Part shown: positions 42,807 to 52,478 of the stretch, piece by piece
How the letters are laid out: each line of letters begins with the position of its first letter
Numbering within the stretch: position 1 is the first letter of the stretch
From: an uncultured Lysobacter sp.
Lineage (GTDB): Bacteria > Pseudomonadota > Gammaproteobacteria > Xanthomonadales > Xanthomonadaceae
Direction: 5' to 3'
DNA: 64,000 nt
NCBI GenBank assembly: GCA_946480055.1
Contig: CAMLID010000007.1
Span: forward strand, 27,843 to 91,842
Program-made: the position numbers and the translations under genes
The notes under the pieces: model-generated
The model's input: only the letters and a program-made list of their open reading frames with translations
Database searches by the model: none
Told to the model about the DNA's origin: nothing

Positions 42807-43613
42807 TCAACGTTCGACGAAGGTTTCCAGCATGCGCAGCTCTTCGTCGTCGAAGCCGGCCGCGCTGCGCGCTTCGAAGTTGAAGGGGCCGTAGAGCACG
42901 GCGCGCGCGTATTCGGCCAGCAGCTCGCGGAAACGCGGGCCGGGATCGATGCCGGCGCGTTCGCAGTACCAGCGATACCAGTGCGAACCGGCAGCGACGT
43001 GCGCGACCTCCTCGCGCAGGATGGTGTCCAGGATCGCGACCGTGGCGGTGTCGCCGATCGAGCGCAGTTTCACGATCATGCCCGGAGTCACGTCCAGGCC
43101 GCGCGCTTCGAGCACGCGCGGCACCAGGGCCATCCGCGCCAGACCGTCGTGAGCGGTCTTCTCGGCCATTTCCCATAAGCCGTTGTGGGCGTCGAAATCG
43201 CCGTAGTCGTAGCCCAGTTCGTGCAGCCGGGTGCGCAGCAGGCTGAAGTGACGCGCCTCGTCGGCGGCCACGCTCACCCAGTCGGCATAGAACTGCGCCG
43301 GCAGACCGCGGAAGCGGTACACCGCGTCCCAGGCCAGGTCGATGGCGTTGAACTCGATGTGGGCGATGGCGTGCACGAACGCGGCGCGCCCCTCTTCGGT
43401 GCCGAAACCGCGCTTGGGCAGGTCGCGCGGATGCACCAGCAGCGGGCGCTCGGGACGACCGGGCATGCGGATCGGCTGCGGCGCCGGCGCATCGTCCGGC
43501 GTCGCCAATTCGCCGCGCACGTAGGCGCTCGCGGCGGCGAACGTCGCGGCGACCTTGTCCTCGGGAGTGGCGGCGTCCAGACAGGCGCGCGCGGCGTCGA
43601 ACAGGCTGGGCAT
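42807..43613 (-). CDS. DUF455 ferritin-like protein
   Basis: A 268-aa protein of the DUF455 family, predicted to be a ferritin-like four-helix bundle. Metal-binding candidates are FVHAIAHIEFNAIDLAWD, VAADEARHFSLL and REEVAHVAAGSHWYRW, giving the E-ExxH-E-ExxH pattern. Ferritin-like proteins bind di-iron or manganese; some DUF455 members modify tRNA-related or other substrates, but the reaction here is not known to me. It follows purF by 71 bp with a hairpin in between and ends tail to tail with the PI-PLC gene. Confidence 0.85.
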   Translation of the reverse strand: MPSLFDAARACLDAATPEDKVAATFAAASAYVRGELATPDDAPAPQPIRMPGRPERPLLVHPRDLPKRGFGTEEGRAAFVHAIAHIEFNAIDLAWDAVYRFRGLPAQFYADWVSVAADEARHFSLLRTRLHELGYDYGDFDAHNGLWEMAEKTAHDGLARMALVPRVLEARGLDVTPGMIVKLRSIGDTATVAILDTILREEVAHVAAGSHWYRWYCERAGIDPGPRFRELLAEYARAVLYGPFNFEARSAAGFDDEELRMLETFVER

Positions 43614-43638
43614 GGGGCTGGGCGCCGAATCCCCTCTG

Positions 43639-43658
43639 CCCCCTTTTTGCAAAGGGGG
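43639..43658 (-). terminator. Hairpin between purF and the DUF455 gene
   Basis: CCCCCTTT-TTGC-AAAGGGGG. It lies between purF and the following gene on the same strand and may attenuate read-through. Confidence 0.5.
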
Positions 43659-43684
43659 AATGGCGGAGGCGGAGCGCAGTGGGC

Positions 43685-45154
43685 TCACGACACCCGGCGG
43701 GTCTTCTTGGCGTCGTCCGAACGCAGCTGCTGCAGGCGCTCGAAATAGCCCGGCTCGATTCCGGTCACGTACTCGCCGTTGAAGCAGGACGAATCGAAAT
43801 GATCGATGCGGTGCTTCGGACCCGACACCGCCGTCTCCAGCGCGTCCAGGTCCTGATAGATCAGCCAGTCGCAGCCGAGCAGGGTCTGCACTTCCTCGTC
43901 GCTGCGGCCGTGCGCGACCAGCTCCTCGGCCGAGGGCATGTCGATGCCGTAGATGTTCGGGTAGCGCACCGCGGGCGCGGCCGAGGCCAGGTAGACCTTG
44001 CGCGCGCCGGCGTCGCGCGCCATCTGCACGATCTGCTTGGAGGTGGTGCCGCGCACGATCGAATCGTCGACCAGCAGGACCACGCGGTTGCGGAACTCCA
44101 GCGGGATCGGATTGAGCTTGCGGCGCACCGACTTCGCGCGTTCGCCCTGCCCAGGCATGATGAAGGTGCGGCCGACGTAGCGATTCTTGATGAAGCCTTC
44201 GCGGTACTTCACGCCCAACGCGTTGGAGATTTCCAAGGCGGCGTCGCGCGAAGTGTCGGGAATCGGAATCACCACGTCGATGTCGTGGTCCGGACGCAGA
44301 CGCAGGATCTTCTCGGCCAGGGTCTGGCCCATGCGCATGCGCGCCTTGTGCACCGAGACGTCGTCCATCATCGAGTCGGGACGGGCGAAGTAGACGAATT
44401 CGAAGATGCACGGCGCGTGCTGACGCGGTTCGGCGCACAATTGCGTGTACAGCTCGCCGCGCGGGGTCACCACGATGCCTTCGCCCGGGCGCACGTCGCG
44501 CACGCGCTCGAAGCCGAGCAGGTCCAGGGCGACGGATTCGGACGCGATCGCATATTCGTCCTGGCCGCCGCTGTGGCGCTTGCCCAGCACCAGCGGGCGG
44601 ATGCCGTTGGGGTCGCGGAACGCGACCAGGCCCAGGCCGAGCACGATCGCGACCACGGCGTAGCCGCCGACGCAGCGCCGGTGCACGCCTTCGATGGCCT
44701 TGAACGCGGCTTCCGGGGTCAGTCCGCGCTGCAGGTCCAGCTCGTGCGCGAACACGTTGAGCAGGACTTCGGAATCGGATTCGGTGTTGACGTTGCGGCG
44801 GTCCTGCTCGAACACGTCGCGGCGCAGCGCGTCGGTGTTGATCAGGTTGCCGTTGTGGGCCAGGGCGATGCCGAAAGGCGAGTTGACGTAGAACGGCTGG
44901 GCCTCGTCGGAGCCCTCGCTGCCGGCGGTCGGGTAGCGGCAATGGCCGATGCCGACGCGGCCGTCGAGCAAACGCATCGCGCGCTCGTCGAAGACGTCGC
45001 TGACCAGGCCGTTGCCCTTATGCACGCGCAGCTTGGAGCCGTCGGCGGTGGCGATGCCCGCCGCGTCCTGGCCGCGATGCTGGAGCACGGTGAGGCCGTC
45101 GTAAAGCTGGGCCGCGACGTCGTTATGGCCGACGATGCCGAGTATGCCGCACAT
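43685..45154 (-). CDS. purF: Amidophosphoribosyltransferase
   Basis: A 489-aa enzyme of the first committed purine step, making 5-phosphoribosylamine from PRPP and glutamine. Cys2 in MCGILGIVG is the N-terminal glutaminase nucleophile. [18 protein letters not shown] and HNGNLIN complete that domain. The PRPP loop [15 protein letters not shown] is intact. It is 32 bp after cvpA, in the classical dedD-cvpA-purF order. Confidence 0.97.
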   Translation of the reverse strand: MCGILGIVGHNDVAAQLYDGLTVLQHRGQDAAGIATADGSKLRVHKGNGLVSDVFDERAMRLLDGRVGIGHCRYPTAGSEGSDEAQPFYVNSPFGIALAHNGNLINTDALRRDVFEQDRRNVNTESDSEVLLNVFAHELDLQRGLTPEAAFKAIEGVHRRCVGGYAVVAIVLGLGLVAFRDPNGIRPLVLGKRHSGGQDEYAIASESVALDLLGFERVRDVRPGEGIVVTPRGELYTQLCAEPRQHAPCIFEFVYFARPDSMMDDVSVHKARMRMGQTLAEKILRLRPDHDIDVVIPIPDTSRDAALEISNALGVKYREGFIKNRYVGRTFIMPGQGERAKSVRRKLNPIPLEFRNRVVLLVDDSIVRGTTSKQIVQMARDAGARKVYLASAAPAVRYPNIYGIDMPSAEELVAHGRSDEEVQTLLGCDWLIYQDLDALETAVSGPKHRIDHFDSSCFNGEYVTGIEPGYFERLQQLRSDDAKKTRRVS

Positions 45155-45186
45155 GAGTTTCGAGTCCTGCTGTCTGTTGCGTGGGG

Positions 45187-45981
45187 TTACATCACGAACG
45201 CTTCGTCCTGCTCGACCGGCATCGGCAGGGCTTCGTCGCGCTTCGTGCGAGGCGACACTTGCAGCGGATCGCCCTGCGGCGAACCGATCTGGGAAGGCAT
45301 TCCATCCACCGGCGCGCCCTTGAAACCAGCGCCTTTGAGGATGGGCAGCACGCCTTCGTTGAGAATCGGCAGGACGTCCTGGCCGAAAGGCTGGCCGTTG
45401 CCGTTGCCGTTGCCACTACCGCCCAGGCCCGGCAGGCCCTGCATGTTCAAGTCCAACTTGGGCAGCGACGGCATCCAGGCCGGCACGCCGCTGCCGAAAT
45501 CCATCGCCCGGCCGGCCCAGTCGGGCATCCAGCTGCGCACCATGCGCGCGCCGGGCACGAACAAGGGCACCAGTTGCGCCGAGCGCCATTCCGGCCGGTG
45601 CGCGAGCGGGGTGAAACCGACCAGCAGTACCAGCATGCTCGCGATCAGCGCGCCGCGGGCTACACCGACCACCAGCCCCAGCGAACGGTCGACGCCGGAC
45701 AAGCCGGCCTCGTGGACCATGCGCTTGACCACGTAACCAACGATCCAGACCGTGATCAGCACGCCCAGAAAACACAGCGCGTAACCACCGAACATTTCGC
45801 CCAGGCCGGGCGAACCGCGGCCGGCCAGCATCAGCGCGGTGGTGCCGCCGAAACCGAATGCGGCCCAGCCGGCCAGGATCCAGGCGGCCAGGGAGGCGAC
45901 CACGCCGACGAAGCCGCGCATCAGCCCGAGCAACGCCGATATCGCGACCACCGCCAGCAGAATCAAGTCGGCGGCGCCCAT
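45187..45981 (-). CDS. cvpA: CvpA family membrane protein
   Basis: A 264-aa protein with four N-terminal helices: [20 protein letters not shown] is the family's first helix and [18 protein letters not shown] the conserved loop. It has a longer cytoplasmic tail than E. coli CvpA (about 162 aa). The tail contains a Gly-Asn repeat [10 protein letters not shown] encoded by a short GTTGCC-type tract at about 45400-45419. CvpA is linked to colicin V production, envelope stress resistance and the purine operon. It lies between the SPOR protein and purF. Confidence 0.92.
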   Translation of the reverse strand: MGAADLILLAVVAISALLGLMRGFVGVVASLAAWILAGWAAFGFGGTTALMLAGRGSPGLGEMFGGYALCFLGVLITVWIVGYVVKRMVHEAGLSGVDRSLGLVVGVARGALIASMLVLLVGFTPLAHRPEWRSAQLVPLFVPGARMVRSWMPDWAGRAMDFGSGVPAWMPSLPKLDLNMQGLPGLGGSGNGNGNGQPFGQDVLPILNEGVLPILKGAGFKGAPVDGMPSQIGSPQGDPLQVSPRTKRDEALPMPVEQDEAFVM

Positions 45982-45991
45982 AGCGGTCAGC

Positions 45992-47041
45992 TCAGGGATG
46001 CGGACGGACGAAGCCGTCTACGCCGATCTTGGCCGCCGCCTGACTTTTGAGCTTGTCGGCATCGGCACGGTTGGCGACCGGACCGAGGCGGACGCGGCTG
46101 AGCGTGCCCTTGTCGGTACGGACCTGTTCGACGAAAGCGCTGAAACCGGCGGCGCGAGCACGGTCGCGCAGCTTGTTGGCCTCCTCGGCGCTGCCGAACG
46201 CGCCCAGCTGCACCGCGAAGCCGGTGTTGCTGGCGGCCGGTTTGGTCGGCGCCGGCGGTGCGACCGCGGGCTTGGCCGGTTCGACCGGCTTGGTCGCGGC
46301 GGCGACCGGCAGCTTGGCCGTCGCGGTGGCGGGCTTGGGCGCGGGCTTGGCCGGCTCCGGCGGCAGCGCGGCCGGCTTGGTCGCCGGGCGGCTGTCGGCC
46401 AGCGGCACGGCGGCCGATACCGGCGGCGTCGCGGCGGCGACCGGCTGCGAGGCCGAGACGCTGGCGGCGGGCGGAGCCGCGTCGGCGTCCAGGGTCACCA
46501 CTTTGGCGCTGATGTCGTTGCGCACCTTGGCCGAGGCCAGGCGCGCGGTTTCGGCGTCCGCGCGCGAGCCGTAGGGCCCGATGCGAACGCGGTAAAGGGT
46601 GCGGCCGTTGCCCGGCACGGCTTCCTGATAGCCCGGCAGCTGCGCGCCGCGCAGCGCCGCGACCACGCGGTCGGCGTCGCCGCTGCTGGCGTAGCTGCCG
46701 AAGCTCACCGCGAAATCGCCGCCGGCGGCGGCGGGCATCGCACCGGTGGCGGCGGTCTTGGCGGCTTCGGCGGCGGTGTCCACGGTCGGCAGGATCTCGC
46801 CCTGCGCCGCGGCGGCGCCCGGGGACATGCCGACCACGCCGCCGCTGGGGGCGTCGCCGGGGGTCACCAGGGGCAGTTCGCGGGTCTCGAACTGGCCGTC
46901 GGGTTGTTCGGGAAGATTGAGCGGGACGTCGGAGGCGCTGCTTTCCGGCGCCGGTCCCTTGATCAGCATGGGCAGGAAGATCACCGCCAGCGCGACCAAT
47001 ACCGCCGCGCCGATCAGTCGCTGTTTCAGGGCAGGTTCCAT
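45992..47041 (-). CDS. DedD-like SPOR protein with two SPOR domains
   Basis: A 349-aa bitopic membrane protein: helix residues 8-27, then a long Ala/Pro-rich periplasmic linker. One SPOR domain covers residues 108-183 (FAVSFGSYASSGDADRVVAA) and a second one 274-349 (FAVQLGAFGSAEEANKLRDR). SPOR domains bind glycan strands lacking stem peptides at the septum. DedD in E. coli has a single SPOR domain. It starts 11 bp before cvpA. A perfect TATAAT box lies 38 bp upstream of the ATG (minus 47085-47080) and probably drives dedD-cvpA-purF. Confidence 0.92.
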   Translation of the reverse strand: MEPALKQRLIGAAVLVALAVIFLPMLIKGPAPESSASDVPLNLPEQPDGQFETRELPLVTPGDAPSGGVVGMSPGAAAAQGEILPTVDTAAEAAKTAATGAMPAAAGGDFAVSFGSYASSGDADRVVAALRGAQLPGYQEAVPGNGRTLYRVRIGPYGSRADAETARLASAKVRNDISAKVVTLDADAAPPAASVSASQPVAAATPPVSAAVPLADSRPATKPAALPPEPAKPAPKPATATAKLPVAAATKPVEPAKPAVAPPAPTKPAASNTGFAVQLGAFGSAEEANKLRDRARAAGFSAFVEQVRTDKGTLSRVRLGPVANRADADKLKSQAAAKIGVDGFVRPHP

Positions 47042-47378
47042 CGCTACTCGATCGCTCGCAGGGCCGGGTGCCGACGCGAATTATAGCGCCGCTTGGCGCG
47101 AGCACCGGTGTCCGCGGCGCTCGATACATTCAGGAAGCGGTGTCCGCGCGGGCATGCGCCGCCCCGAATCGCGCCGCGCAGACCGCTGCGAGCCCGCAGC
47201 GGCGCGCCCGCAGCGTGTGCCGGCACGGTGCCGCCCGCCCTAGGCGAAACGATCCCGTGCAAACGAAAGAATCCCCCGTTTCCGGGGGATTCACGCCAGC
47301 CGCAGCGACGGCGGCCGTTCCATATGGGTATGCCCACATGGGCGCGCCCAAACTGAGCGCGCCACAGCCGAGCATGCC
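47042..47378. other. Promoter of the SPOR-cvpA-purF unit and terminator of the DUF2167 gene
   Basis: No gene is visible. On the minus strand a TATAAT box (47085-47080) serves the SPOR gene. At 47269-47292 lies GAATCCCCCG-TTTC-CGGGGGATTC followed on the minus strand by TTTCGTTT, the terminator of the DUF2167 gene. So the conserved folC-dedD order is split into separate transcripts here. Confidence 0.6.
47269..47292 (-). terminator. Intrinsic terminator of the DUF2167 gene
   Basis: A 10-bp stem GAATCCCCCG / CGGGGGATTC with a 4-base loop, followed on the minus strand by TTTCGTTT. Confidence 0.85.
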
Positions 47379-48302
47379 TCAGCTGACCGTGCCACCGCCC
47401 TCGCCGTCCTTCTTGCCGCGGCGGAAGAAGCTCAGGATCTTGCCGAAGAACGCGCCGATCACCAGCACCAGCGGGATCAGCAGCTTCTTCAGGCCCAGCA
47501 GCAGCATGCCGATCTTGCCGAACAGTCCGGCCTTGGCCGCGATGCCGCCGCCGACCAGCGCCGCCAGGCCGTAGGCCGCGGTCTTGTCGGAGCTGGAATC
47601 GTAGTCGGCGTAACGCGCGCCCTGGTCGAACTCGACCGCGGGCAGCAGTTGCTGCATACCGGCGCGGACCTGGCCGATCTCGCCCATGCCGGCCACCGCG
47701 TTGAGGCTGAGGTAGCCGCGCCGGCCGAGCACGCGGATGTCGTAGTTGAGGGTGTGGTTCTCGCTGCCTTCGAACGCGAGTTCCTTGGCCCAGTACAGCT
47801 TCTTGGCCGCGGCGTCGTAGTGCGGCGGTTCCGCCCAGCCGATCAGGTCGATGCCGCCGTAACCGGCTTCGCGACGCTCGGCGTTGCTCTCCTTGGTGCC
47901 GTCCTTCATCTCCTGCAGCATTTCGCTGTAGTCGATCTTGGCCGCGTCCTCATCGGACACGTAGCCTTCGTCGGCGTAGGTCACCACCACCGCCCAGCCC
48001 TTGTCGTCGAGCAGGTCGCCGCCGCGCGGCACCACCATGCCCAGCACGTCGGCATCGGGCGGGTTGCCCCACAACTGCTCCAGCACCTTGCGCGCGTCGG
48101 CCGCGCCCAGGTAGCGGAACTCCTTGCCCAGATTCAGATGGGCCTGGGCCTGGGCGACCGCGACCTTGCCGTCGCTGTACTGCAGCGCCTGGACCAGCTG
48201 CTGAGCGCGCTGTTCGGCTTGCTTCTGCTCGGCTTCCGTCATTTCCTGGGCGTGCGCGCCCGCCGATACGGCCAACAGGCCGAACAGCATCCACTTCAAC
48301 AT
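47379..48302 (-). CDS. DUF2167 membrane-anchored secreted protein
   Basis: A 307-aa protein. Residues 1-18 form a signal peptide (AGAHAQ). The DUF2167 core spans about 45-245: VPRGGDLLDDKGWAVVVTY, DIRVLGRRGYLSLNAVAGMG. Two C-terminal hydrophobic segments follow near 250-270 and 275-292, and then a basic tail, giving a C-terminal membrane anchor. Function is unknown. A strong terminator follows it. It is inserted between folC and the SPOR gene, which are neighbours in E. coli. Confidence 0.85.
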   Translation of the reverse strand: MLKWMLFGLLAVSAGAHAQEMTEAEQKQAEQRAQQLVQALQYSDGKVAVAQAQAHLNLGKEFRYLGAADARKVLEQLWGNPPDADVLGMVVPRGGDLLDDKGWAVVVTYADEGYVSDEDAAKIDYSEMLQEMKDGTKESNAERREAGYGGIDLIGWAEPPHYDAAAKKLYWAKELAFEGSENHTLNYDIRVLGRRGYLSLNAVAGMGEIGQVRAGMQQLLPAVEFDQGARYADYDSSSDKTAAYGLAALVGGGIAAKAGLFGKIGMLLLGLKKLLIPLVLVIGAFFGKILSFFRRGKKDGEGGGTVS

Positions 48303-48463
48303 TCGATTTCCCCTGAGCGTAAACGGGCGTCCCCACGCCCTGGTCGCTAGTGTCGCCCGTACGCTCACGCACGGGCAAGCTCGTGCGCACCGGTTCGGCG
48401 CATGACCAACGCTACGGCGCAGCGCGATGCGCTCGTCGTACAAGCGTGGCTGGAGCCTCGGGG

Positions 48464-49753
48464 CTAGCGCGCGGCCAGATAGTCCATCGCGGCCGCGGCG
48501 GTGTGGAAGGAACCGAACACCAGGATGCGGTCGCCGGCTTCGGCGCGCGCAAGCGCGGCGCCCAGCGCCGCGGCGACATCGGCGTGACGTTCGCCCTCGC
48601 TCGCCGCACTGCCTCGCAGACGCTGGGCGAACGCGCTCACGTCGACGCCGCGCGGCCCGCTGTCGGCCAGGCCGGCCAGATACCATTCGTCGACGCGCCC
48701 GGCCAGCGCCGCGACCACGCCGGCGGCATCCTTGTCGGCGAGCGCGGCGAACACGGCGCGCACCCGTCCGCTAGCCGGCGCTGCGGCCAACCAGGCTGCG
48801 AGTTCGCGTGCGGCCTGCGGATTGTGCCCGACATCGACGAGCACCTCGACGCCGTCGCGTTCGAAACGCTGCAGGCGCCCGGGCACATGCGCGCGCGCCA
48901 CGCCTTCGGCGATCTGGGCCTTGTTCGGCGCGCCGCCCAGCGCGCGCAGCGCAGCGATGGCGACCGCGGCGTTGCGCAGCTGCGCGGGCGCGGCCAACTG
49001 CGGCATCGGCAGCTCGGCGCGGTACCCGACCTCGCGCCAGCGCCATTGCGGCGGCGCGTCGATGACCGCCGGCAGCGCTTCGAAGAAGAAGTCGCAGTTC
49101 GCGCGCACCGCCGAAGCGCCGATCGCATAGGCGTGGCGCAGCACGCTCGACGGCGGATCGTCGTCGCCCAGCACCAGCGGCTTCCAGCCGCGCGCGATGC
49201 CGGCCTTCTCGTAGCCGATCGTTTCGCGGTCGTCGCCGAGGTAGTCCTGGTGGTCGATATCGACCGTGGTGATCACGGCCACGTCGGGATCGACGATGTT
49301 GGTCGCGTCCAGACGCCCGCCCAGGCCGACCTCCAGGATCGCCAGGTCGAGCTTGGCGCGCTCGAACAGCCACAGCGCGGCCAGGGTGCCGTATTCGAAA
49401 TAGGTGAGCGCGATCTCGTCCCCGCCCAGGCGCGCGGCTTCGATGGCCTCGAAGGCCGCGATCAGCGCTGCGTCGTCGGCGTCGCGGCCGTCGATGCGGA
49501 CGCGCTCGTTGTAGGCCAGCAGGTGCGGCGAGGTGTAGGCGCCGACGCGCTTGCCGACGGCGCGCGCGATCGCCTCGATGAAGGCCACCGTCGAGCCCTT
49601 GCCGTTGGTGCCGCCGACGGTGATCACCTTCCTGGCCGGGCGTTTCAGCCCCAAGCGCTGGGACACCGCGCGGATGCGCTCCAGGCCCATATCGATGGAC
49701 TTGGGGTGGATGCGTTCTATGTGGGACAGCCAGTCGGCGAGCGTGCGTTGCAT
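48464..49753 (-). CDS. folC: Bifunctional folylpolyglutamate/dihydrofolate synthase
   Basis: A 429-aa Mur-ligase-family enzyme that makes dihydrofolate and adds glutamates to folates. The P-loop is VGGTNGKGSTVAFIE (residues about 46-60), and the metal/substrate stretch is EVGLGGRLDATNIVDPDVAV followed by TTVDIDHQDYLG. The C-domain has VDVGHNPQAA. A GACAAT box lies 6 nt before the ATG. Upstream on the same strand lie the histidine phosphatase and serA. Confidence 0.95.
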   Translation of the reverse strand: MQRTLADWLSHIERIHPKSIDMGLERIRAVSQRLGLKRPARKVITVGGTNGKGSTVAFIEAIARAVGKRVGAYTSPHLLAYNERVRIDGRDADDAALIAAFEAIEAARLGGDEIALTYFEYGTLAALWLFERAKLDLAILEVGLGGRLDATNIVDPDVAVITTVDIDHQDYLGDDRETIGYEKAGIARGWKPLVLGDDDPPSSVLRHAYAIGASAVRANCDFFFEALPAVIDAPPQWRWREVGYRAELPMPQLAAPAQLRNAAVAIAALRALGGAPNKAQIAEGVARAHVPGRLQRFERDGVEVLVDVGHNPQAARELAAWLAAAPASGRVRAVFAALADKDAAGVVAALAGRVDEWYLAGLADSGPRGVDVSAFAQRLRGSAASEGERHADVAAALGAALARAEAGDRILVFGSFHTAAAAMDYLAAR

Positions 49754-49875
49754 GGCGCCATTGTCGCCGATCCGATCTGCCGCAGACAGGCTGGGGCGGC
49801 TCCGGGCGGCCAAGCCAGATGGGGCGTACCGCCGGACGATGCCGCGCCCCGGAAGGCGCGGCATCCGGCCCGGGC

Positions 49876-50520
49876 TCAGAGCGCCCGGTGCACCGCTTCG
49901 CCGAACAGCAGCGTGTGATGGCTGCAGTCGTTGAGCCGGACCACGTCCAGGTGGTCGACGTCGCTGCCTTCGAGCAGGTTGAGCGTGGTCGGCGCCTGGC
50001 GGAAGGTCCACAGCTTGGCCAGCGGGATGCCGAGCACCTTGCACAGCAGCACGCGGTTGACCGCATCGTGGGCCACGACCAGCAGGGTGTCGTGTTCGCC
50101 CAGGCCTTCGGCCGCGCGCGCGAACGCCGGCCAGGCGCGGTCGAGCACGTGCTGGATCGATTCGCCGCCCGGCATCAACACTTCGTGCGGTGCATCGCGC
50201 CACGCCTGCAGGCGCTCGCCGTCGCGCTCGCGGATCTCGCTGGCGAGCAGGCCTTCCCAAGTACCGTGGGCGATTTCCATCAGGCCCGGATCCAGTTGCA
50301 GCGTGGCCGCGCGCGCCTGACCGAGCGCGAGCTCGGCGGTACGACGCGCGCGCACCAGCGGCGAGGCCACCGCTCGCGTGATCCCGACTTCGCGCAGGCG
50401 TTCGCCCAATGCGATCGCCTGGGCTTCGCCGATCGGCGACAGCGGGATGTCTTCCTGGCCCTGGTAACGGCCTTCGGCGTTCCAGGGCGTTTCTCCGTGG
50501 CGTGCGAGCAGGATGCGCAT
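49876..50520 (-). CDS. Histidine phosphatase family protein (phosphoglycerate mutase-like)
   Basis: A 214-aa enzyme with the LLARHGETPWN active site (phospho-His8 in RHG) and the distal VVAHDAVNRVLL. It belongs to the GpmB/CobC-like branch. Its ATG lies 1 bp after the serA stop (TGA-C-ATG), so the pair is translationally coupled. Some members act on phosphoserine; that would fit serine synthesis directly after serA (inference). Other small phosphate esters are possible. Confidence 0.9.
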   Translation of the reverse strand: MRILLARHGETPWNAEGRYQGQEDIPLSPIGEAQAIALGERLREVGITRAVASPLVRARRTAELALGQARAATLQLDPGLMEIAHGTWEGLLASEIRERDGERLQAWRDAPHEVLMPGGESIQHVLDRAWPAFARAAEGLGEHDTLLVVAHDAVNRVLLCKVLGIPLAKLWTFRQAPTTLNLLEGSDVDHLDVVRLNDCSHHTLLFGEAVHRAL

Positions 50521-50521
50521 G

Positions 50522-52087
50522 TCAGACCTGCGCCAGCGAAAGGATGCCGGGGGTCGCACGCAACGCGGCGAGCTGCTCGTCGGTCACCGGCTTGTCGACC
50601 GTGATCGCCGCGCGCGCCTGGCCGTCGCCGGCCGCACCCAGCGCGAAGTTCACGATGTTGACGCCGGCCGCGCCGAGCTGGCTGCCGACCAGACCGATCA
50701 TGCCGGGGCGGTCCTCGTTGCGCAGCAGCAGCACGTGCGCCTGCGGATCGAATTCGATCTCGACGCCGTCCAGGCGGACCACGCGCGGGCCGCGGTGCAG
50801 GGTCGCTTCGATTTCGCGGGTGCGGTGTTCGCCGACCACGCGCAGCTTGAGCAGGCGGTCGAAGCCGTCGCCGTCGCCGCCGAGGGTTTCGGACACGGCA
50901 AGGCCGCGCGCGGCGGCTTCCTGCAGGGCGTTGACCGGGGTCACGCGGCCGGAGGCGGTACCGAGCAAGGCGGCGACCAGCAAACGCGACAGCGGCCGCG
51001 TGTCGAGCGCATCGGTGCGGCCGGCGTAGGTGATGTCCAGGCGCGTCGGCGCCGGCACCAGGCGCGCGGCGAGGCGGCCCAGCGAGGACATCAGCGGCAT
51101 CCACGGGCCGACTTCGCGCGCGGCTTCGGCGGTCAGCGGCGGCAGGTTGACGCAGCCGGCGACCGCGCCGGTGGCGACGAAATCGATGATCTGGCGCGCC
51201 AGGATGGTGCTGACAGCCTGCTGCGCTTCGCTGGTGGACGCGCCCAGATGCGGGGTCAGGATCAGCTTGGCGTTCGCGCGCAGCGGCGAATCGGCCTGCA
51301 GCGGCTCGGTGGCGAAGGTGTCGAGCGCGGCGCCGGCGATGTGGCCTTCGTCGAGCAGGGTCAGCAGCGCGGTCTCATCGACCAGGCCGCCGCGTGCGGC
51401 GTTGACGATGTAGGCGCCCTTCTTCATCGCGCGCATGCGCGCTTCCGACAGCAGATTGGTGGTTTCCTTGGTGCGCGGGATGTGCAGGGTGACCACGTCG
51501 GCCCAGGCCAGCAGTTCGTCCAGGGTCTTCAGCGGCACGCTGCCCTTGCCGGCGGCGGACGCGGGCAGGAAGGGATCGTACGCAGCGACCTCCATGCCGA
51601 TGCCCTGGGCCTTGCGCGCGACGGTGCCGCCGATCCGGCCCAGGCCGATCACGCCCAGCTTCTTGCCTTCCAGCTCGAAGCCGGTCAGGCCGGCCTTGGG
51701 CCACTCGCCGGCCTTCATGCCGGCGTCGGCACGCGGGATGTGGCGGGCCAGCGCGAACAGCAGCGAGATCGCGTGCTCGGCCGCGGCCAGGGTGTTGCCG
51801 TCGGGCGCGTTCATCACCGCGATGCCGCGTGCGGTGGCGGCTTCGACGTCGATGGTGTCGACGCCGGCGCCGGCGCGGCCGATCACGCGCAGCTGCTTGG
51901 CCTCGCGCAGCGCCTCGGCCGGGACCGCGGTGGCCGAACGCACCAGCACGGCGTCGACATCGGCCAGCGCCAGAGCGAGCGCGTCGGGATCTTTGATCGG
52001 GGCGGGGGCGACGACCACGTCCCAGCCCGCATCGCGGAACAGGGCCAGACCGTCTTCGTGGATGCCATCGCAGGCCAGTACTTTCAT
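50522..52087 (-). CDS. serA: D-3-phosphoglycerate dehydrogenase, long form
   Basis: A 521-aa enzyme that oxidises 3-phosphoglycerate, the first step of serine synthesis. The Rossmann motif is LGVIGLGRIGGTVARKA. Catalytic Arg/Glu/His lie in VIGRAGAGVDTID, DTFATEP and LTPHLGASTSEA. It has the extra allosteric substrate-binding domain (about 320-440) and a C-terminal ACT domain (about 450-521) that may bind serine. The ATG at 52087 has GGAG at ideal spacing; an ATG 12 bp upstream is less likely. The coupled phosphatase follows. Confidence 0.95.
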   Translation of the reverse strand: MKVLACDGIHEDGLALFRDAGWDVVVAPAPIKDPDALALALADVDAVLVRSATAVPAEALREAKQLRVIGRAGAGVDTIDVEAATARGIAVMNAPDGNTLAAAEHAISLLFALARHIPRADAGMKAGEWPKAGLTGFELEGKKLGVIGLGRIGGTVARKAQGIGMEVAAYDPFLPASAAGKGSVPLKTLDELLAWADVVTLHIPRTKETTNLLSEARMRAMKKGAYIVNAARGGLVDETALLTLLDEGHIAGAALDTFATEPLQADSPLRANAKLILTPHLGASTSEAQQAVSTILARQIIDFVATGAVAGCVNLPPLTAEAAREVGPWMPLMSSLGRLAARLVPAPTRLDITYAGRTDALDTRPLSRLLVAALLGTASGRVTPVNALQEAAARGLAVSETLGGDGDGFDRLLKLRVVGEHRTREIEATLHRGPRVVRLDGVEIEFDPQAHVLLLRNEDRPGMIGLVGSQLGAAGVNIVNFALGAAGDGQARAAITVDKPVTDEQLAALRATPGILSLAQV

Positions 52088-52478
52088 CGCAAGCTCCATT
52101 CGTGGGATGGGAGCGCGGAAAGCCTATGAGCCGGCACTGCGGGAACAGGTTCGGCTACGTCCGGGCCGCCGGTTGAGGGACGGACCTGGGGTAGCGCGGC
52201 CGCGGTAAGGCGGCATCTGACACGGGTCGGGAGACGGGGCCGGCTGGCATGGGAATCCGCGACTGAGGGCGCAGATTAGCAAAGCCGGGCGCGGTTGCAA
52301 GCACCGCACCGCCGTCACTGCGCCGATGTGCCGGCCTAATCAATTCGCGACGCCGGTACGGAACGCGGTCACAAAGCCACGAATTCCTAGCTTCTGCCTC
52401 ACCTGATCGCAACAAATGCCGCCCTAGGGTCGCAGCGCCGGCACCGACGCCGGCGCATTCGACGACAGGGAGTGGAAG
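52088..52478. other. Divergent promoter region of serA and the small secreted proteins
   Basis: No gene is visible. At 52435-52456 GCGCCGGC-ACCGAC-GCCGGCGC forms a hairpin that ends 22 bp before the small-protein ATG; the ribosome site AGGGAGTGGAAG follows it. The central part (52330-52420) is the least GC-rich and probably holds both promoters. Confidence 0.4.
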
